DNA of 64,000 nt from Albidovulum sediminicola (GTDB lineage: Bacteria; Pseudomonadota; Alphaproteobacteria; Rhodobacterales; Rhodobacteraceae). A model generated the notes under the pieces. It was not told the origin of the DNA. It searched no databases and saw only the letters and a program-made list of their open reading frames with translations. Numbering within the stretch: position 1 is the stretch's first letter; every line of letters begins with the position of its first letter. The position numbers and the translations under genes are program-made. Location: positions 62,001-126,000 of the forward strand of contig NZ_JAOWLA010000012.1 in the NCBI RefSeq assembly GCF_025751575.1. Direction: 5' to 3'. Of this stretch, positions 45,701 through 54,365 are shown one piece after another.

Positions 45701-46230
45701 AAAAGGTCAAGCCGCACGGGCCCGCCCGCGCCCGGCGGGAAGATGTCGATAATTCCACCCCGGATCGCATAGTCGCCCGGTTCCGACACCGTCGAGGTCT
45801 GCGAAAAGCCCATGCGGACCAGGTAGTCGCGCAAGGCGGCTTCATTCACGCGGGTTCCGACCTTTGCGGTGAAGCAGGCGGATTTCACGACCTCCCGCGC
45901 GGGCACGCGCTGCGTGGCGGCGTTGAGCGTGGTGAGCAGGATGAACGGCCCGGAAAGACCCGCCGCCAGCGTGGCGAGCGCGGCCATCCGCTGTGCGGAC
46001 ACGTCGGGGTTGGGCGAGACGCGGTCGTAGGGCAGGCAATCCCAGGCCGGGAAAGTCAGCACCGGCGCATCGGGGGCGAAGAAGGCCAGCGCGGCACGCA
46101 TCGCCTCCATCCGTTTGTCGTCGCGCGCGACATGGACGACGGGCGCGCCTTTTTCAAGCCCGCGCGCCAGAAGCAGTGCGTCAAACCCCTCGGGCGCGCC
46201 CGACAGCGTGATGTGATTTTCCCGGTTCAT
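42760..46230 (-). CDS. mfd: Transcription-repair coupling factor Mfd
   Basis: Removes stalled RNA polymerase at lesions and recruits UvrA. 1156 aa. The N-terminal UvrB-like module lacks a helicase; the RNA polymerase interaction domain includes LSPGDLVVHVEHGVGRYKG. The motor has Walker A GDVGFGKTEVAMRAAF, DEEQ box VIDEEQHFGVGHKE, TATPIPRTLQLSLTG, and motif VI QIRGRVGRSKTRAYAYL. A TRG motif region and the D7 domain follow, with a basic Ala/Lys tail. ATG at 46230 is preferred over GTG at 46239. Confidence 0.97.
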   Translation of the reverse strand: MNRENHITLSGAPEGFDALLLARGLEKGAPVVHVARDDKRMEAMRAALAFFAPDAPVLTFPAWDCLPYDRVSPNPDVSAQRMAALATLAAGLSGPFILLTTLNAATQRVPAREVVKSACFTAKVGTRVNEAALRDYLVRMGFSQTSTVSEPGDYAIRGGIIDIFPPGAGGPVRLDLFGDVLDGARRFDAATQRTTEKLTSVDLAPVSEVILDEPSITRFRQNYRIEFGAAGNDDPLYEAVSAGRKHAGVEHWLPFFHDRLETLFDYLPGASVMLDDQLTPARLARWEGIADQYDTRAEAMKRRDRLDSVYKPCAPGLLYLDDTAWNAAVAGLRTLQLVALPQPTGPGVLDMGGRIGRNFAPERQLENVSLFRALADHLKARLKEGQVVVASYSEGARERLKGLLEDEGVAGPGLARDMRDVGEGKGGLWLAVWALEHGFEATGLTVISEQDVLGDRLIRGAKKRRRAENFLTEAQSLSPGDLVVHVEHGVGRYKGLETITALGAPHECVSLEYAGGDRLYLPVENIELLSRYGHEEGLLDRLGGGAWQAKKAKLKERIRQIAERLMRVAAERALRSAPILEAPHHDWDAFCARFPYQETDDQMAAIEEVVTDLSEGSPMDRLIVGDVGFGKTEVAMRAAFAAAMSGVQVAVIAPTTLLARQHYKTFAERFRGTAITVRPLSRFVSAKDAALTRQGLAEGTVDIVIGTHAVLAKTVKFRTLGLLVIDEEQHFGVGHKERLKEMRSEIHVLTLTATPIPRTLQLSLTGVRDLSIIGTPPVDRLAIRTYVSEFDTVTIREALLREHFRGGQSFYVVPRIADLPEVEDFLKTHVPEVSYIVAHGQLAAGDLDERMNAFYDGKYDVLLATTIVESGLDIPTANTMIVHRADMFGLSQLYQIRGRVGRSKTRAYAYLTTKPRAPLTPAAEKRLRLLGSLDSLGAGFSLASQDLDLRGAGNLLGEEQSGHIREVGYELYQAMLEETIAKLKSGDLQGPDDDGQWAPQINLGVPVLIPEDYVPDLDVRLGLYRRLSGLTTKVELEGFAAELIDRFGDLPKEVNTLLVVVRIKAMCKRAGIAKLDAGPKGITIQFHNDRFADPAGLVEFLQAEKGQAKVKDNKVILTRAWASEAEKVKGAFAVARDLAEKVVATEKTAKAKRASA

Positions 46231-46272
46231 GCCGCTCACCTATCCGCCCGTCGCCGGAAGTCAACCCGCGTC

Positions 46273-46800
46273 TCAGTGAGGCAGGACCGAGATGTTGATG
46301 TTCTGGATCATGCCCCACATCACGGTGACAAAGATCGACACGACCCCGACGCCCTGGATGGCCATGCGATGACGGCTCAGCCGCTTGCGCAGGGATTCAC
46401 CGCTGTCCCCGTCCTGCGCGATGCGCCGGGCGGTGCGCAGGGTCAGCAGCGCGACGAGCCCAAGCGGAAAGATGATCAGGAACAGCGCCTGGCAGATCTC
46501 TACCGCGTAATAGAAGCCCAGAAGCGCAAGCGTCGTATAGATGGCCGACCCGATCGCCGTCAGACCAAGGCCCGCGGTCTGCGCGATATAAAGGACGCGG
46601 TTGACGCAAAGGCGCGTGAACTGCTCAAGCTCCGTTTCCGCCTCGCCGCCAAAACGGCGTGCGCGCAGGACCATGTCGAAGGGGATGCCGATCACCCAGT
46701 GGCTGGCCTGCGACCAAGTGACAGCCAGCGCGATCCAGTACCAGAGGTTCGAGAACGATCTGAGGTCGATCACCTCGGAAATCAGTACCTTCCACTCCAC
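46273..46800 (-). CDS. Conserved membrane protein, four helices
   Basis: About 175 aa. Hydrophobic segments are SNLWYWIALAVTWSQASHWV, LTAIGSAIYTTLALLGFYY, ICQALFLIIFPLGLVALL and GVVSIFVTVMWGMIQNI. The N-terminal MEWKVLISEVIDLRSFSNLW is highly characteristic of a Rhodobacteraceae family sometimes labelled a SufBCD-complex component; no evidence for that role is visible here. I favour GTG at 46800, eight bases after AAGGGA; ATG at 46809 has no spacing to that site. It is divergent from hemB and upstream of mfd on the same strand. Confidence 0.7.
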   Translation of the reverse strand: MEWKVLISEVIDLRSFSNLWYWIALAVTWSQASHWVIGIPFDMVLRARRFGGEAETELEQFTRLCVNRVLYIAQTAGLGLTAIGSAIYTTLALLGFYYAVEICQALFLIIFPLGLVALLTLRTARRIAQDGDSGESLRKRLSRHRMAIQGVGVVSIFVTVMWGMIQNINISVLPH

Positions 46801-46916
46801 GCGGCACATCCCTTTTTTTACCTGAGCCAGATGCTAGCCTCGCTCTGCGGCGCTTTCCACCCTTGAGATGATCGCCGATCCATGCGACCCGATAACGCAA
46901 CAGGAAAGGCACGATC

Positions 46917-47909
46917 ATGACCCCGACCCAGGCCCCCTTCCCCGCCACCCGCTTTCGCCGCCTGCGCCGGACGCCCGCGCTGCGCGGCCTCGCGCAGGAA
47001 ACGCACCTGTCGGTCAAGGACCTGATCTGGCCGATCTTCGTGACCGACGTGCCCGGCGCCGACGCGCCCGTGGCCTCGATGCCCGGCGTCGCCCGTGTGA
47101 CGGTCGAGGGCGCGGTCCGCGCGGCGGAAGAGGCCGCGCGCCTCGGCATCCCGGCGATCTGCCTGTTTCCCTATACCGATGCGGCCCTCAGGACCGAGGC
47201 CTGCGAGGAAGCCTGGAGCCCCGAGAACATCACCAACCGCACGATCCGCGCGATCAAGGCCGCCGTTCCCGATGTGGCGGTAATGACCGACATCGCGCTC
47301 GACCCCTACAATGCCAACGGGCATGACGGTCTGGTGCGCGACGGGATCATCCTGAACGACGAAACGGTCGAGGCGCTGGTGCGCATGGCGCTGGCCCAGG
47401 CCGAGGCGGGGGCGGATATCCTCGGCCCCTCTGACATGATGGACGGGCGTATCGGGGCGCTGCGCACGGCGCTTGAGGGTGCAGGCCATTCGGACGTGGC
47501 GATCCTGAGCTATGCGGCGAAATATGCCTCGGCCTTCTACGGTCCTTTCCGGGATGCGGTCGGCGCCGGCGGGCGGCTGGTCGGCGACAAGAAGACCTAC
47601 CAGATGAACCCGGCCAATTCGGACGAGGCGATCCGGCTGGTCGCGCGCGACCTTTCCGAAGGCGCGGACATGGTGATGGTCAAGCCGGGGATGCCCTACC
47701 TGGACATCTGCCGCCGGGTGAAGGACGCCTTCGGCGCGCCGACCTACGCCTACCAGGTGTCGGGCGAATACGCGATGCTGATGGGCGCGATCGAGCGCGG
47801 CTGGCTGAAGGAGGAGGTGATCCTCGAAAGCCTGATGGCCTTCCGCCGTGCGGGTTGCGACGGGGTGCTGACCTATTTCGCACCGCGCGTCGCAAAGATG
47901 TTGGGCTAG
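46917..47909 (+). CDS. hemB: Delta-aminolevulinic acid dehydratase (porphobilinogen synthase)
   Basis: Condenses two 5-aminolevulinate molecules into porphobilinogen in heme and chlorophyll synthesis. 330 aa. Schiff-base lysines lie in LSYAAKYASAFYGPF and MVKPGMPYLD. The zinc-ligand region of E. coli or animal enzymes (three Cys) is replaced by TDIALDPYNANGHDG, the magnesium or metal-independent form known from Rhodobacter and Pseudomonas. A GGAAAGG site precedes the ATG. Confidence 0.97.
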   Translation: MTPTQAPFPATRFRRLRRTPALRGLAQETHLSVKDLIWPIFVTDVPGADAPVASMPGVARVTVEGAVRAAEEAARLGIPAICLFPYTDAALRTEACEEAWSPENITNRTIRAIKAAVPDVAVMTDIALDPYNANGHDGLVRDGIILNDETVEALVRMALAQAEAGADILGPSDMMDGRIGALRTALEGAGHSDVAILSYAAKYASAFYGPFRDAVGAGGRLVGDKKTYQMNPANSDEAIRLVARDLSEGADMVMVKPGMPYLDICRRVKDAFGAPTYAYQVSGEYAMLMGAIERGWLKEEVILESLMAFRRAGCDGVLTYFAPRVAKMLG

Positions 47910-48080
47910 GCCGGCGGAGATCCGCCACACCCTCGCCGCTGCGGGATCGGTGGCAGATCCAGCCCCAAGACTTGATGACAGAAGGCAAAAAACCCACTAT
48001 AGCTGGTAGGAGAACGGCCCCAAGAGGCCGCCCGGCGCAGTATCCCTGCGTCTGACGAGGCAACAGAGCGGAGTATTGAC

Positions 48081-48641
48081 ATGAGCGGTTTGACGCGGCG
48101 GAGCGTGGTTCTGTCGGGGGGCGCGGCCTTTGGCCTTGCGGCCTGTGGCAACGGTCTGGGCGGGGACGGAGCGGCCAAGCTCGACGCGCGGGTCGATGCC
48201 GCGCGTGACTACCTGGTGACGACCTATCCCGGCACGCGCGACCTGATGGCCAAGGCGGTGGGCGTGCTTTATGTGCCGCTCGTCACCGAGGCCGGGATCA
48301 TCACCTTCGGCGGATCCTACGGCAAGGGCGCGCTGCGCATCAACGGGGCGACGGTCGATTATTACTCGGCGGCGCAGGCAAGCGTCGGCTTGCAGATCGG
48401 CGCGCAGCAATACGCGCATGCGCTGTTCTTCATGACGCCCGAGGCGCTGAGCGAGTTCCGCACGTCGCCGGGCTGGGTGGCGGGTGCGAACATGGCCTAT
48501 GCGCTGCCCGACCAAGGTGGGTCGCTCGGGGCGGACACGACGACCTCGCTCGCGCCGGTGATCGCGCTGGTCTACGGGCAGTCGGGCTTCATCGCCGGAG
48601 CCAAGCTTACGGGCACAAAATACACCCGCATCATTCCGTGA
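48081..48641 (+). CDS. SYLF/YSC84-domain lipoprotein
   Basis: 186 aa. The N-terminus LTRRSVVLSGGAAFGLAAC combines a twin-arginine motif with lipobox LAAC, so it is probably a Tat-exported lipoprotein. The rest shows the SYLF pattern: AKAVGVLYVPLVTEAGIITF then GGSYGKGALRI, and later SVGLQIGAQQYAHALFFMTP. The domain binds phosphoinositides or lipids in eukaryotes; its bacterial role is unknown. Single gene after hemB with its own 170-bp upstream region. Confidence 0.85.
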   Translation: MSGLTRRSVVLSGGAAFGLAACGNGLGGDGAAKLDARVDAARDYLVTTYPGTRDLMAKAVGVLYVPLVTEAGIITFGGSYGKGALRINGATVDYYSAAQASVGLQIGAQQYAHALFFMTPEALSEFRTSPGWVAGANMAYALPDQGGSLGADTTTSLAPVIALVYGQSGFIAGAKLTGTKYTRIIP

Positions 48642-48679
48642 ACTCGGTTTGGGCCCGGGTGCCGCCCGGGCCGATGCGG

Positions 48680-48720
48680 GCGGGGGCTCTGCCCCCGCAC
48701 CCCCGGGATATTTGGGAAAA
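48680..48720 (+). repeat. Intergenic hairpin with TATTTGGG tail, copy B
   Basis: An 8-bp stem, GCGGGGGC at 48680-48687 (first base paired to 48698) around TCT, followed by ACCCCCGGGATATTTGGG and AAAAGAAGA. Same design as 17347-17389 but on the opposite strand. It lies between the convergent SYLF and dehydrogenase genes. Confidence 0.7.
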
Positions 48721-48728
48721 GAAGAGGA

Positions 48729-49601
48729 TCAGCCGAGTTTTCTGAGCCGCGCGATGAGGCTTGACGTGTCCCAGCGCCCGCCATCCATCTTCTGCACGTC
48801 CTTGTAGAACTGATCGACCAGTGCGGTGACCGGAAGGCTCGCGCCGATCTCGTCCCCGGTTCTGAGGCAGATCCCGAGGTCCTTTCGCATCCAGTCCACC
48901 GCGAACCCGTAGTCGAACTTGCCGTCGGCCATGGTCTTGTGGCGGTTCGCCATCTGCCAGCTGCCAGCGGCGCCCTGGCTGATGACCTCGACCAGTTCGA
49001 CGATGTCGAGCCCCGCCTTTTCGGCGAAGTGCAGACCCTCGGAAAGTCCCTGGACAAGACCCGCGATGCAGATCTGGTTGACCATCTTGGCAAGCTGCCC
49101 CGCACCGGTATCGCCAAGGCGGCGGCAGATGCGCGCATAGGCGGCAATCACGGGCTCGGCGCGGGCGTAGGCGTCTTCCGACCCGCCGCACATGACGGAA
49201 AGGACGCCGTTTTCGGCCCCTGCCTGCCCGCCCGAGACGGGCGCATCAACGTAGCCCAGCCCCAGCTCCGCCGCAGCGGCGGCCAGTTCGCGCGTGACCG
49301 CCGCCGAGACGGTGGTGTGATCGACAAAGACCGCCCCCTTGGCCATACCTGCGAAGGCGCCGGCCTCGCCCAGGCAGACGGAGCGCAGGTCGTCGTCATT
49401 GCCGACGCAGGCCATCACGAACTCAGCGCCCTTCGCCGCTTCGGCGGGGGTGGCGGCCGCGCTGCCGCCATGTTTTCCGACCCAGGCCGCGGCCTTTGCC
49501 GGGGTGCGGTTGTAGACCGTCACCGAATGCCCCTTGGCCTGGAGGTGCCCCGCCATCGGGAAACCCATCACTCCTAGCCCGAGAAATGCCACCTTCGCCA
49601 T
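48729..49601 (-). CDS. Beta-hydroxyacid dehydrogenase (3-hydroxyisobutyrate / tartronate semialdehyde reductase family)
   Basis: 290 aa. The cofactor motif is FLGLGVMGFPMAGHL, then YNRTPAKA with Arg suggesting NADP preference. The substrate loop is DAPVSGGQAGAENG and the catalytic Lys lies in GQLAKMVNQI. Members reduce tartronate semialdehyde (GarR/GlxR), oxidise 3-hydroxyisobutyrate (MmsB) or reduce succinic semialdehyde. The sequence alone does not separate these and the context gives no pathway. It is divergent from the acylase gene. Confidence 0.88.
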   Translation of the reverse strand: MAKVAFLGLGVMGFPMAGHLQAKGHSVTVYNRTPAKAAAWVGKHGGSAAATPAEAAKGAEFVMACVGNDDDLRSVCLGEAGAFAGMAKGAVFVDHTTVSAAVTRELAAAAAELGLGYVDAPVSGGQAGAENGVLSVMCGGSEDAYARAEPVIAAYARICRRLGDTGAGQLAKMVNQICIAGLVQGLSEGLHFAEKAGLDIVELVEVISQGAAGSWQMANRHKTMADGKFDYGFAVDWMRKDLGICLRTGDEIGASLPVTALVDQFYKDVQKMDGGRWDTSSLIARLRKLG

Positions 49602-49690
49602 TGCCGTCTCCTCTGGTCATTGCGGTCGGGACCGTTCTGCCCTAGTTAACCGCCCTGCCCCGTTCGTCAACCGCGCTATCGCAGGTCCAG

Positions 49691-52153
49691 ATGTATACCG
49701 CCTTCAGTTGGCTCTTGCGTATCGTCGTTCTGGCTGTTGCCCTGGTGGTGGCGGGCGCCTCGCTGGCCTATTACTTCGCCAGCCGCTCCTTGCCCGACTA
49801 TGACGCGAGTTTCGCGCTCGCGGGCCTCGACGGCGAAGTGGAGATCGTGCGCGACACCGCCGACGTGCCGCATATCTTCGCGACCAGCGACCGCGACACC
49901 TTCTTTGCGCTGGGCTTTGCGCATGCGCAGGACCGGCTCTGGCAGATGACGCTGCTTCGCCGTACCGTCCAGGGCCGCCTGTCGGAGATCTTCGGCGAGC
50001 GGACGCTGGTGGTGGACGAGCTGATGCGGCGGCTCGACCTTTACGGGATCGCAACGCGGTCGGTCAGCGTTCAGGACCCGGCGACGCTTTCTGCGCTTCA
50101 GGCCTATGCCGAGGGCGTCAATGCCTGGATCGGCGAGGTCAATGCCGATGCGAAGGGCCGCGGCGCACCGGAGTTCTTCCTGTTCTCGAACGAGATCGCC
50201 TATTGGCAGCCTGCCGATTCCATCGCGATCCTGAAGCTGATGGCGCTTCAGGTCTCGGGTCATCTGGAGCGCGAGGTTCTGACCGCGCGGCTGTCGCTTC
50301 TGTCCGATGATTGGGTGAAGGATCTTCTGCCCGAAGTTCCGGGGCCGGGCACCGCCGCCCTGCCCCCTTTCGCAAGCCTTTTTCCGACCGTGCCGCGATC
50401 CTACGCCGCGCTGAACATTGGTCCCCAAGATCCGCTTTCGCCGTTCCGGCGCGGGGCTTTCGCAGGGGCGTCAAACGCCTGGGCCGCCGCGGCCGAACGC
50501 GCGGCGGCGGGCGCCCCACTTCTGGCCAACGACCCGCACCTGCCGTTTTCTGCGCCCACGGTCTGGTATCTCGCCCATATGGAGCTTGAGACCGGCGGCG
50601 TCATCGGGGGCACGATCCCCGGCATCCCCGCGATCCTGACGGGGCGCAATGACCGGCTGGGCTGGGGCATCACCTCCGCTTATCTCGACGACCAGGATGT
50701 GCATATCGAGGAGCTGAACCCCGGCGATCCGGAACGCTACCGCACAGCGGACGGTTGGAAACCCTTCGAGACCAAGAAGGCGATCATCACGATCAAGGAC
50801 GCGCCACCGGTGACCGTTACCCTGCGCTGGACCGACAACGGGCCGGTGCTGCCGGGGTCGCATTACGACCTGGGCTCGGTCACGCCGCAGGGCTATGTGG
50901 CTTCGCTGTCCTGGACCGCGCTCGACCCGGCAGACCGGTCCATCGGCGCGGCGATCGACATCATGCGCGCGCGAACCGTGGAACAGGCGATGGCGGCGGG
51001 TGAGAACTACGTCGCACCGGCGCGGAACCTTGTCCTTGCCGGGCCTGATGGCGTCGGCATGGTGATGATCGGCAAGGTGCCCCGGCGTGACGCGGCGCAT
51101 CAGACCAAGGGGCGCATGCCCTCGCCCGGCTGGATCGCGGAGAACCGCTGGCAGGGCTACTTTCCCTATTCCGACAACCCGCGCTTCCAGAACCCGGAGG
51201 GCGGCATCGTCGGCAATACCAACAACAAGACCATCGACCGGCCGTTCCCGGAAAACGTCAGCGATTACTGGGGCGACAGCCAAAGGGTGCAACGCTGGAC
51301 CCGGCTGATGCAGGAACGTGAGGTCCATAGCCGCGAAAGCTTCATGGCAGCCCAGCTTGACACAACCTCTCCGGCGGCGCGCGCGCTTCTGCCGCTGGTC
51401 GCCGCGAACCTGTGGTTCACGGGCGAGGCCGCGCCGGAGGGCACACAGGACCGGATGCGGCAGCGCGCGCTCGACCTTCTCGCGAACTGGGACGGAGAGA
51501 TGAGCGAGCATCTGCCCGAGCCGCTGATCTACGCCGCCTGGATGCGGGCGCTCCAGTTCCGGCTGATCCGGGATGAGCTTGGCCCCCTGGCCGAGGAATT
51601 CAACCATCTTGAGCCGCTGTTCATCGAGCGGGTGTTCCGCGACGTGGACGGCGCCGGGCGCTGGTGCGATGTGCTGCGCTCCGCCCCCGTGGAAAGCTGC
51701 GACGAGATCGCGCGCCTGGCGCTGGACGACGCGCTGGTGACACTGTCCGCCCGTTTCGGCAGCAATGTCGAAAGCTGGCGCTGGGGCGAGGCGCATCAGG
51801 CGACCCATGACCATTCGGTGCTGGGAAAGATGCCGGTGCTCAAATGGTTCGTGAACATCCGCCAGTCGACCTCGGGCGGCGACAACACGCTGTTGCGCGG
51901 CAAGACCGCCGGGACGGAACCGGAGCCCTTCCTGAACGTGCATGGCGCGGGCTATCGCGGCGTTTACGACTTCGCCGACCCGGACAGCTCGGTCTTCATC
52001 CTGTCGACGGGGCAGTCGGGGCACCCGCTCAGCCGGCACTACGACGACCTGTCAGAGCTTTGGCGGCGGGGCGAATACATCCCGATGTCCCTGGACCCGG
52101 ATCTGGCGCGTGCGGCGGCCACCGGGATCACGCGGCTCTCTCCGGCCCCGTGA
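49691..52153 (+). CDS. Penicillin acylase family protein (N-terminal nucleophile hydrolase)
   Basis: 820 aa. A hydrophobic helix at residues 7-29 is a signal or membrane anchor to the periplasm. The family precursor matures by self-cleavage before a Ser; here AFAGASNAWAAA places it at Ser261, between the small alpha chain and a beta chain of about 560 aa. Supporting motifs are ALGFAHAQDRLWQM, LLANDPHLPFSAPTVWY and, near the end, LSTGQSGHPLSRHYDDL. Substrates in the family include penicillins, cyclic imides and acyl-homoserine lactones. The specificity is not readable. Confidence 0.9.
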   Translation: MYTAFSWLLRIVVLAVALVVAGASLAYYFASRSLPDYDASFALAGLDGEVEIVRDTADVPHIFATSDRDTFFALGFAHAQDRLWQMTLLRRTVQGRLSEIFGERTLVVDELMRRLDLYGIATRSVSVQDPATLSALQAYAEGVNAWIGEVNADAKGRGAPEFFLFSNEIAYWQPADSIAILKLMALQVSGHLEREVLTARLSLLSDDWVKDLLPEVPGPGTAALPPFASLFPTVPRSYAALNIGPQDPLSPFRRGAFAGASNAWAAAAERAAAGAPLLANDPHLPFSAPTVWYLAHMELETGGVIGGTIPGIPAILTGRNDRLGWGITSAYLDDQDVHIEELNPGDPERYRTADGWKPFETKKAIITIKDAPPVTVTLRWTDNGPVLPGSHYDLGSVTPQGYVASLSWTALDPADRSIGAAIDIMRARTVEQAMAAGENYVAPARNLVLAGPDGVGMVMIGKVPRRDAAHQTKGRMPSPGWIAENRWQGYFPYSDNPRFQNPEGGIVGNTNNKTIDRPFPENVSDYWGDSQRVQRWTRLMQEREVHSRESFMAAQLDTTSPAARALLPLVAANLWFTGEAAPEGTQDRMRQRALDLLANWDGEMSEHLPEPLIYAAWMRALQFRLIRDELGPLAEEFNHLEPLFIERVFRDVDGAGRWCDVLRSAPVESCDEIARLALDDALVTLSARFGSNVESWRWGEAHQATHDHSVLGKMPVLKWFVNIRQSTSGGDNTLLRGKTAGTEPEPFLNVHGAGYRGVYDFADPDSSVFILSTGQSGHPLSRHYDDLSELWRRGEYIPMSLDPDLARAAATGITRLSPAP

Positions 52154-52272
52154 GGCACGCCTGACGGACCCCGGCGCACGTTTTTCGTGGAAATGACGCG
52201 CGATCTCTCGCAAGAAGGGTTCCAGGGGCATCCGCTCCCCCGTGAAAGCCCCGAAACAAAGGCCGCGCCCCC

Positions 52273-52554
52273 TTGTCCCAGGTGATCCTGACCGGCTTCC
52301 TGATCTGCCGCTCGCTGGAAGAGGCCGACCGCGTGTCGCACCTGCTGTCGGACCACATCCGCCTGACGCGGGCCGAGGCGGGTTGCCTCAGCTTCGAGGT
52401 CTTCCGCTCCATGGCCGATCCGCTGCGCTTCGCGGTGCGGGAGGTGTTTCGCGACCGTGCGGCCTTTGCGGCGCATCAGGACAGGGCTGCAGCTTCGGTC
52501 TGGGGGCGGGCGACACGCGGCATTCCGCGCGACTATCGGATTGAGGGCGCCTGA
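52273..52554 (+). CDS. Antibiotic biosynthesis monooxygenase-like (quinol monooxygenase type) protein
   Basis: 93 aa. The pattern VILTGFLICRSLEEADRVSH then IRLTRAEAGCLSFEVFRSM and FAVREVFRDRAAFAAHQ fits ABM-domain proteins of the YgiN kind (strand, helix, GCxxF strand, FxxREVxxDxxAxxxH). The start is uncertain: TTG at 52273 or GTG at 52282, neither with a good ribosome site. It lies between the acylase gene and the convergent lytic transglycosylase gene, ending 3 bp before it. Confidence 0.7.
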   Translation: MSQVILTGFLICRSLEEADRVSHLLSDHIRLTRAEAGCLSFEVFRSMADPLRFAVREVFRDRAAFAAHQDRAAASVWGRATRGIPRDYRIEGA

Positions 52555-52557
52555 GGC

Positions 52558-53157
52558 TCAGCTGCCGAGGATCGCCTTCACATAGCCTTGGGTCTCGGCG
52601 TAGGGCGGCACCCCACCGTGGCGTGCAACCGCCTCCGGCCCGGCGTTGTAAGCCGCCAGCGCCAGACGCCAGTCGCCAAAGCGGTCGTACATCATCCGAA
52701 GATAGCGCGCGCCCCCGTCCAGGTTCTGCTTGGGGTCCGTGGCATCGACGCCAAGCCGCCGCGCGGTCGCGGGCATGAGCTGGGCCAGACCCTGCGCGCC
52801 CTTGTGCGACACGGCCGACGGGTTCCAGCCGGACTCCCGTTGCACCAGCCGCAGGAACAGGTCCTGCGGAACGCCGTGCCGGTCTGCCGCAGCCTTCGCG
52901 GTGTCAAGGTAAAGCCCGCGGTAGCGCCCCGAATAGCTTGGGATGGAAACCGAATTGGGCGCGATCGCCGTCGGAAGCACCTTGGCCGAAGCGGCATATT
53001 GCGTCGCCAGCCGGGTGTCGAGCAATGCCGCCTGCTGCTTGAAAAGTGCGCTCCGCGAGCCCGACTTGGTGGTGGTGAAGACAAGTCCTTCTGCCGCGAC
53101 TGAAAGCGGCAGCACGATCATGACCACCGCAGAAGCCCAAGCCACTACCCGACGCAT
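52558..53157 (-). CDS. Lytic transglycosylase (SLT domain)
   Basis: 199 aa. Signal peptide [20 protein letters not shown] then AAEG. The SLT domain (about 100-195) holds the catalytic Glu in [15 protein letters not shown], then [40 protein letters not shown] and [16 protein letters not shown], which are all core family 1 motifs. It cleaves peptidoglycan with formation of 1,6-anhydro-MurNAc. GAGGGA precedes ATG at 53157; the longer frame to 53241 is not supported. It is downstream of the membrane regulator on the same strand, 40 bp apart. Confidence 0.9.
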   Translation of the reverse strand: MRRVVAWASAVVMIVLPLSVAAEGLVFTTTKSGSRSALFKQQAALLDTRLATQYAASAKVLPTAIAPNSVSIPSYSGRYRGLYLDTAKAAADRHGVPQDLFLRLVQRESGWNPSAVSHKGAQGLAQLMPATARRLGVDATDPKQNLDGGARYLRMMYDRFGDWRLALAAYNAGPEAVARHGGVPPYAETQGYVKAILGS

Positions 53158-53197
53158 GGATCCCTCATCCCGCAAACTGCGCGCGACTATACAGATT

Positions 53198-53770
53198 TTA
53201 ACCGTCCGTTCCAGATTTTTGCACCGGGTGGCGCGCGGCATCTTCGCGCGGCCCGACCTTGGCAGAAAGCGCGCCGTTCATCAGATCCTCGATCAGCAGG
53301 CTGGCAAGTTGCGACCGCCCCGTCACCCCCGCCTTGCGGTAGATGGCGTTCAGGTGGGCCTTGACCGTCGCCTCGGCCGAGCCGCGCATTTGCGCGACCT
53401 CGGCAATGGAATAGCCCTTGATCGTGAAGGCAGCGACATCGGCTTCGGACACGGTCAGGCCCCAGTCCTCGAAATACTGCTCCATCAGGTCGTGCAGCGC
53501 GCCCGAAGCCGCGGACAGCGCGCGCTCTGCATGGGCCTGCCGGCGTAAAAGGCCGGCGAGGAAGATGCCCTCGACCGCCGCGCCCGCCAAGAGCGCGAGG
53601 TTCGCCGTCAGTTCGAGCGAGGAGTGCAGCAGGCTGAAGTCGGGCTGCCGGTACTCCATGAAGTCGTGCGCGATATCGATCAGGAAAAAGACCGCGCAGA
53701 ACCCCTGCAAGACGATCAGCACGACAAGCGCCGCGCTGATCGTGCTGGTCTTGGCCGTGAAGCTTGGCAT
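53198..53770 (-). CDS. Membrane-anchored LuxR-type helix-turn-helix regulator
   Basis: 190 aa. Two N-terminal hydrophobic helices ([19 protein letters not shown] and [20 protein letters not shown]) enclose a short loop; a linker helix leads to a LuxR/GerE DNA-binding domain, [20 protein letters not shown] then [20 protein letters not shown] and [15 protein letters not shown]. There is no receiver or autoinducer domain, so it is a one-component membrane regulator. The signal is unknown. Neighbours on the same strand are cytochrome b561 and PepSY genes upstream and the transglycosylase downstream. Confidence 0.8.
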   Translation of the reverse strand: MPSFTAKTSTISAALVVLIVLQGFCAVFFLIDIAHDFMEYRQPDFSLLHSSLELTANLALLAGAAVEGIFLAGLLRRQAHAERALSAASGALHDLMEQYFEDWGLTVSEADVAAFTIKGYSIAEVAQMRGSAEATVKAHLNAIYRKAGVTGRSQLASLLIEDLMNGALSAKVGPREDAARHPVQKSGTDG

Positions 53771-53786
53771 TCCCGCTCCCGCCCCG

Positions 53787-54305
53787 TCAGGGCATTTCCT
53801 TGTACCCGGTCACCATTGACTTCGGCAGGTTGATCCCGAGCCTGCGGCTTTCATAGACCGCCCCGGCGATATGGGCCAGGACCGAGACCTCGGCCCAGGT
53901 CACCAGGATCTCATGCGCCTCTTCGACCCAGCCGATGCCGAAGAAGGTGTCCGTCGTCATCATGTATCCAGTGACGCAGATCGCGATGAGCGACAAGAGC
54001 AGGTTGTAGATCATCCAGGCGCCCAGCGGGGAATGGCCGACATGGGGATGATTGCGCCCCGCCGCCATGTCCGAAAGCTGCGCCACCGCCGCCTCGACCG
54101 AGGGCGGGAAATCCGCAAATCGCGCGTGTCGTGTGCCAGTCAACCCCCAAAGGATGCGCAGGCAGACGAGGAAGAAGATCGCGTAGCCAATCCATTCGTG
54201 CAGCTTGCCTTCGGCATCGGTAAGCAGCGCGTTCGCGGCGAACCCGACCGCGACCGTCCAGTGAAAGGCCCGCACCACCGGGTCCCAGACCTTGACCTTG
54301 GTCAT
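53787..54305 (-). CDS. Cytochrome b561 family protein
   Basis: 172 aa with four transmembrane helices. Candidate heme-ligand His residues are in VVRAFHWTVAV, KLHEWIGYAIF, GHSPLGAWMIYN and VLAHIAGAVYESRR. It resembles the bacterial dihaem b561 proteins that carry electrons from quinol or take them to soluble cytochromes. ATG at 54305 follows GGGGAGA; TTG at 54320 is in frame but weaker. It lies 60 bp after the PepSY gene and 16 bp before the membrane LuxR gene, suggesting one transcript. Confidence 0.85.
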   Translation of the reverse strand: MTKVKVWDPVVRAFHWTVAVGFAANALLTDAEGKLHEWIGYAIFFLVCLRILWGLTGTRHARFADFPPSVEAAVAQLSDMAAGRNHPHVGHSPLGAWMIYNLLLSLIAICVTGYMMTTDTFFGIGWVEEAHEILVTWAEVSVLAHIAGAVYESRRLGINLPKSMVTGYKEMP

Positions 54306-54365
54306 TCCATCTCTCCCCAATTGACGGGAAAGGGCGCCGCGATCCGGCGGCGCCCCGTTCCGGGA

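Noticed and set aside
43714-46866. A 1050-codon open frame on the plus strand opposite mfd
   Set aside because: Same reason: mfd is certain on the other strand and the shadow product has no recognisable motif and no ribosome site.
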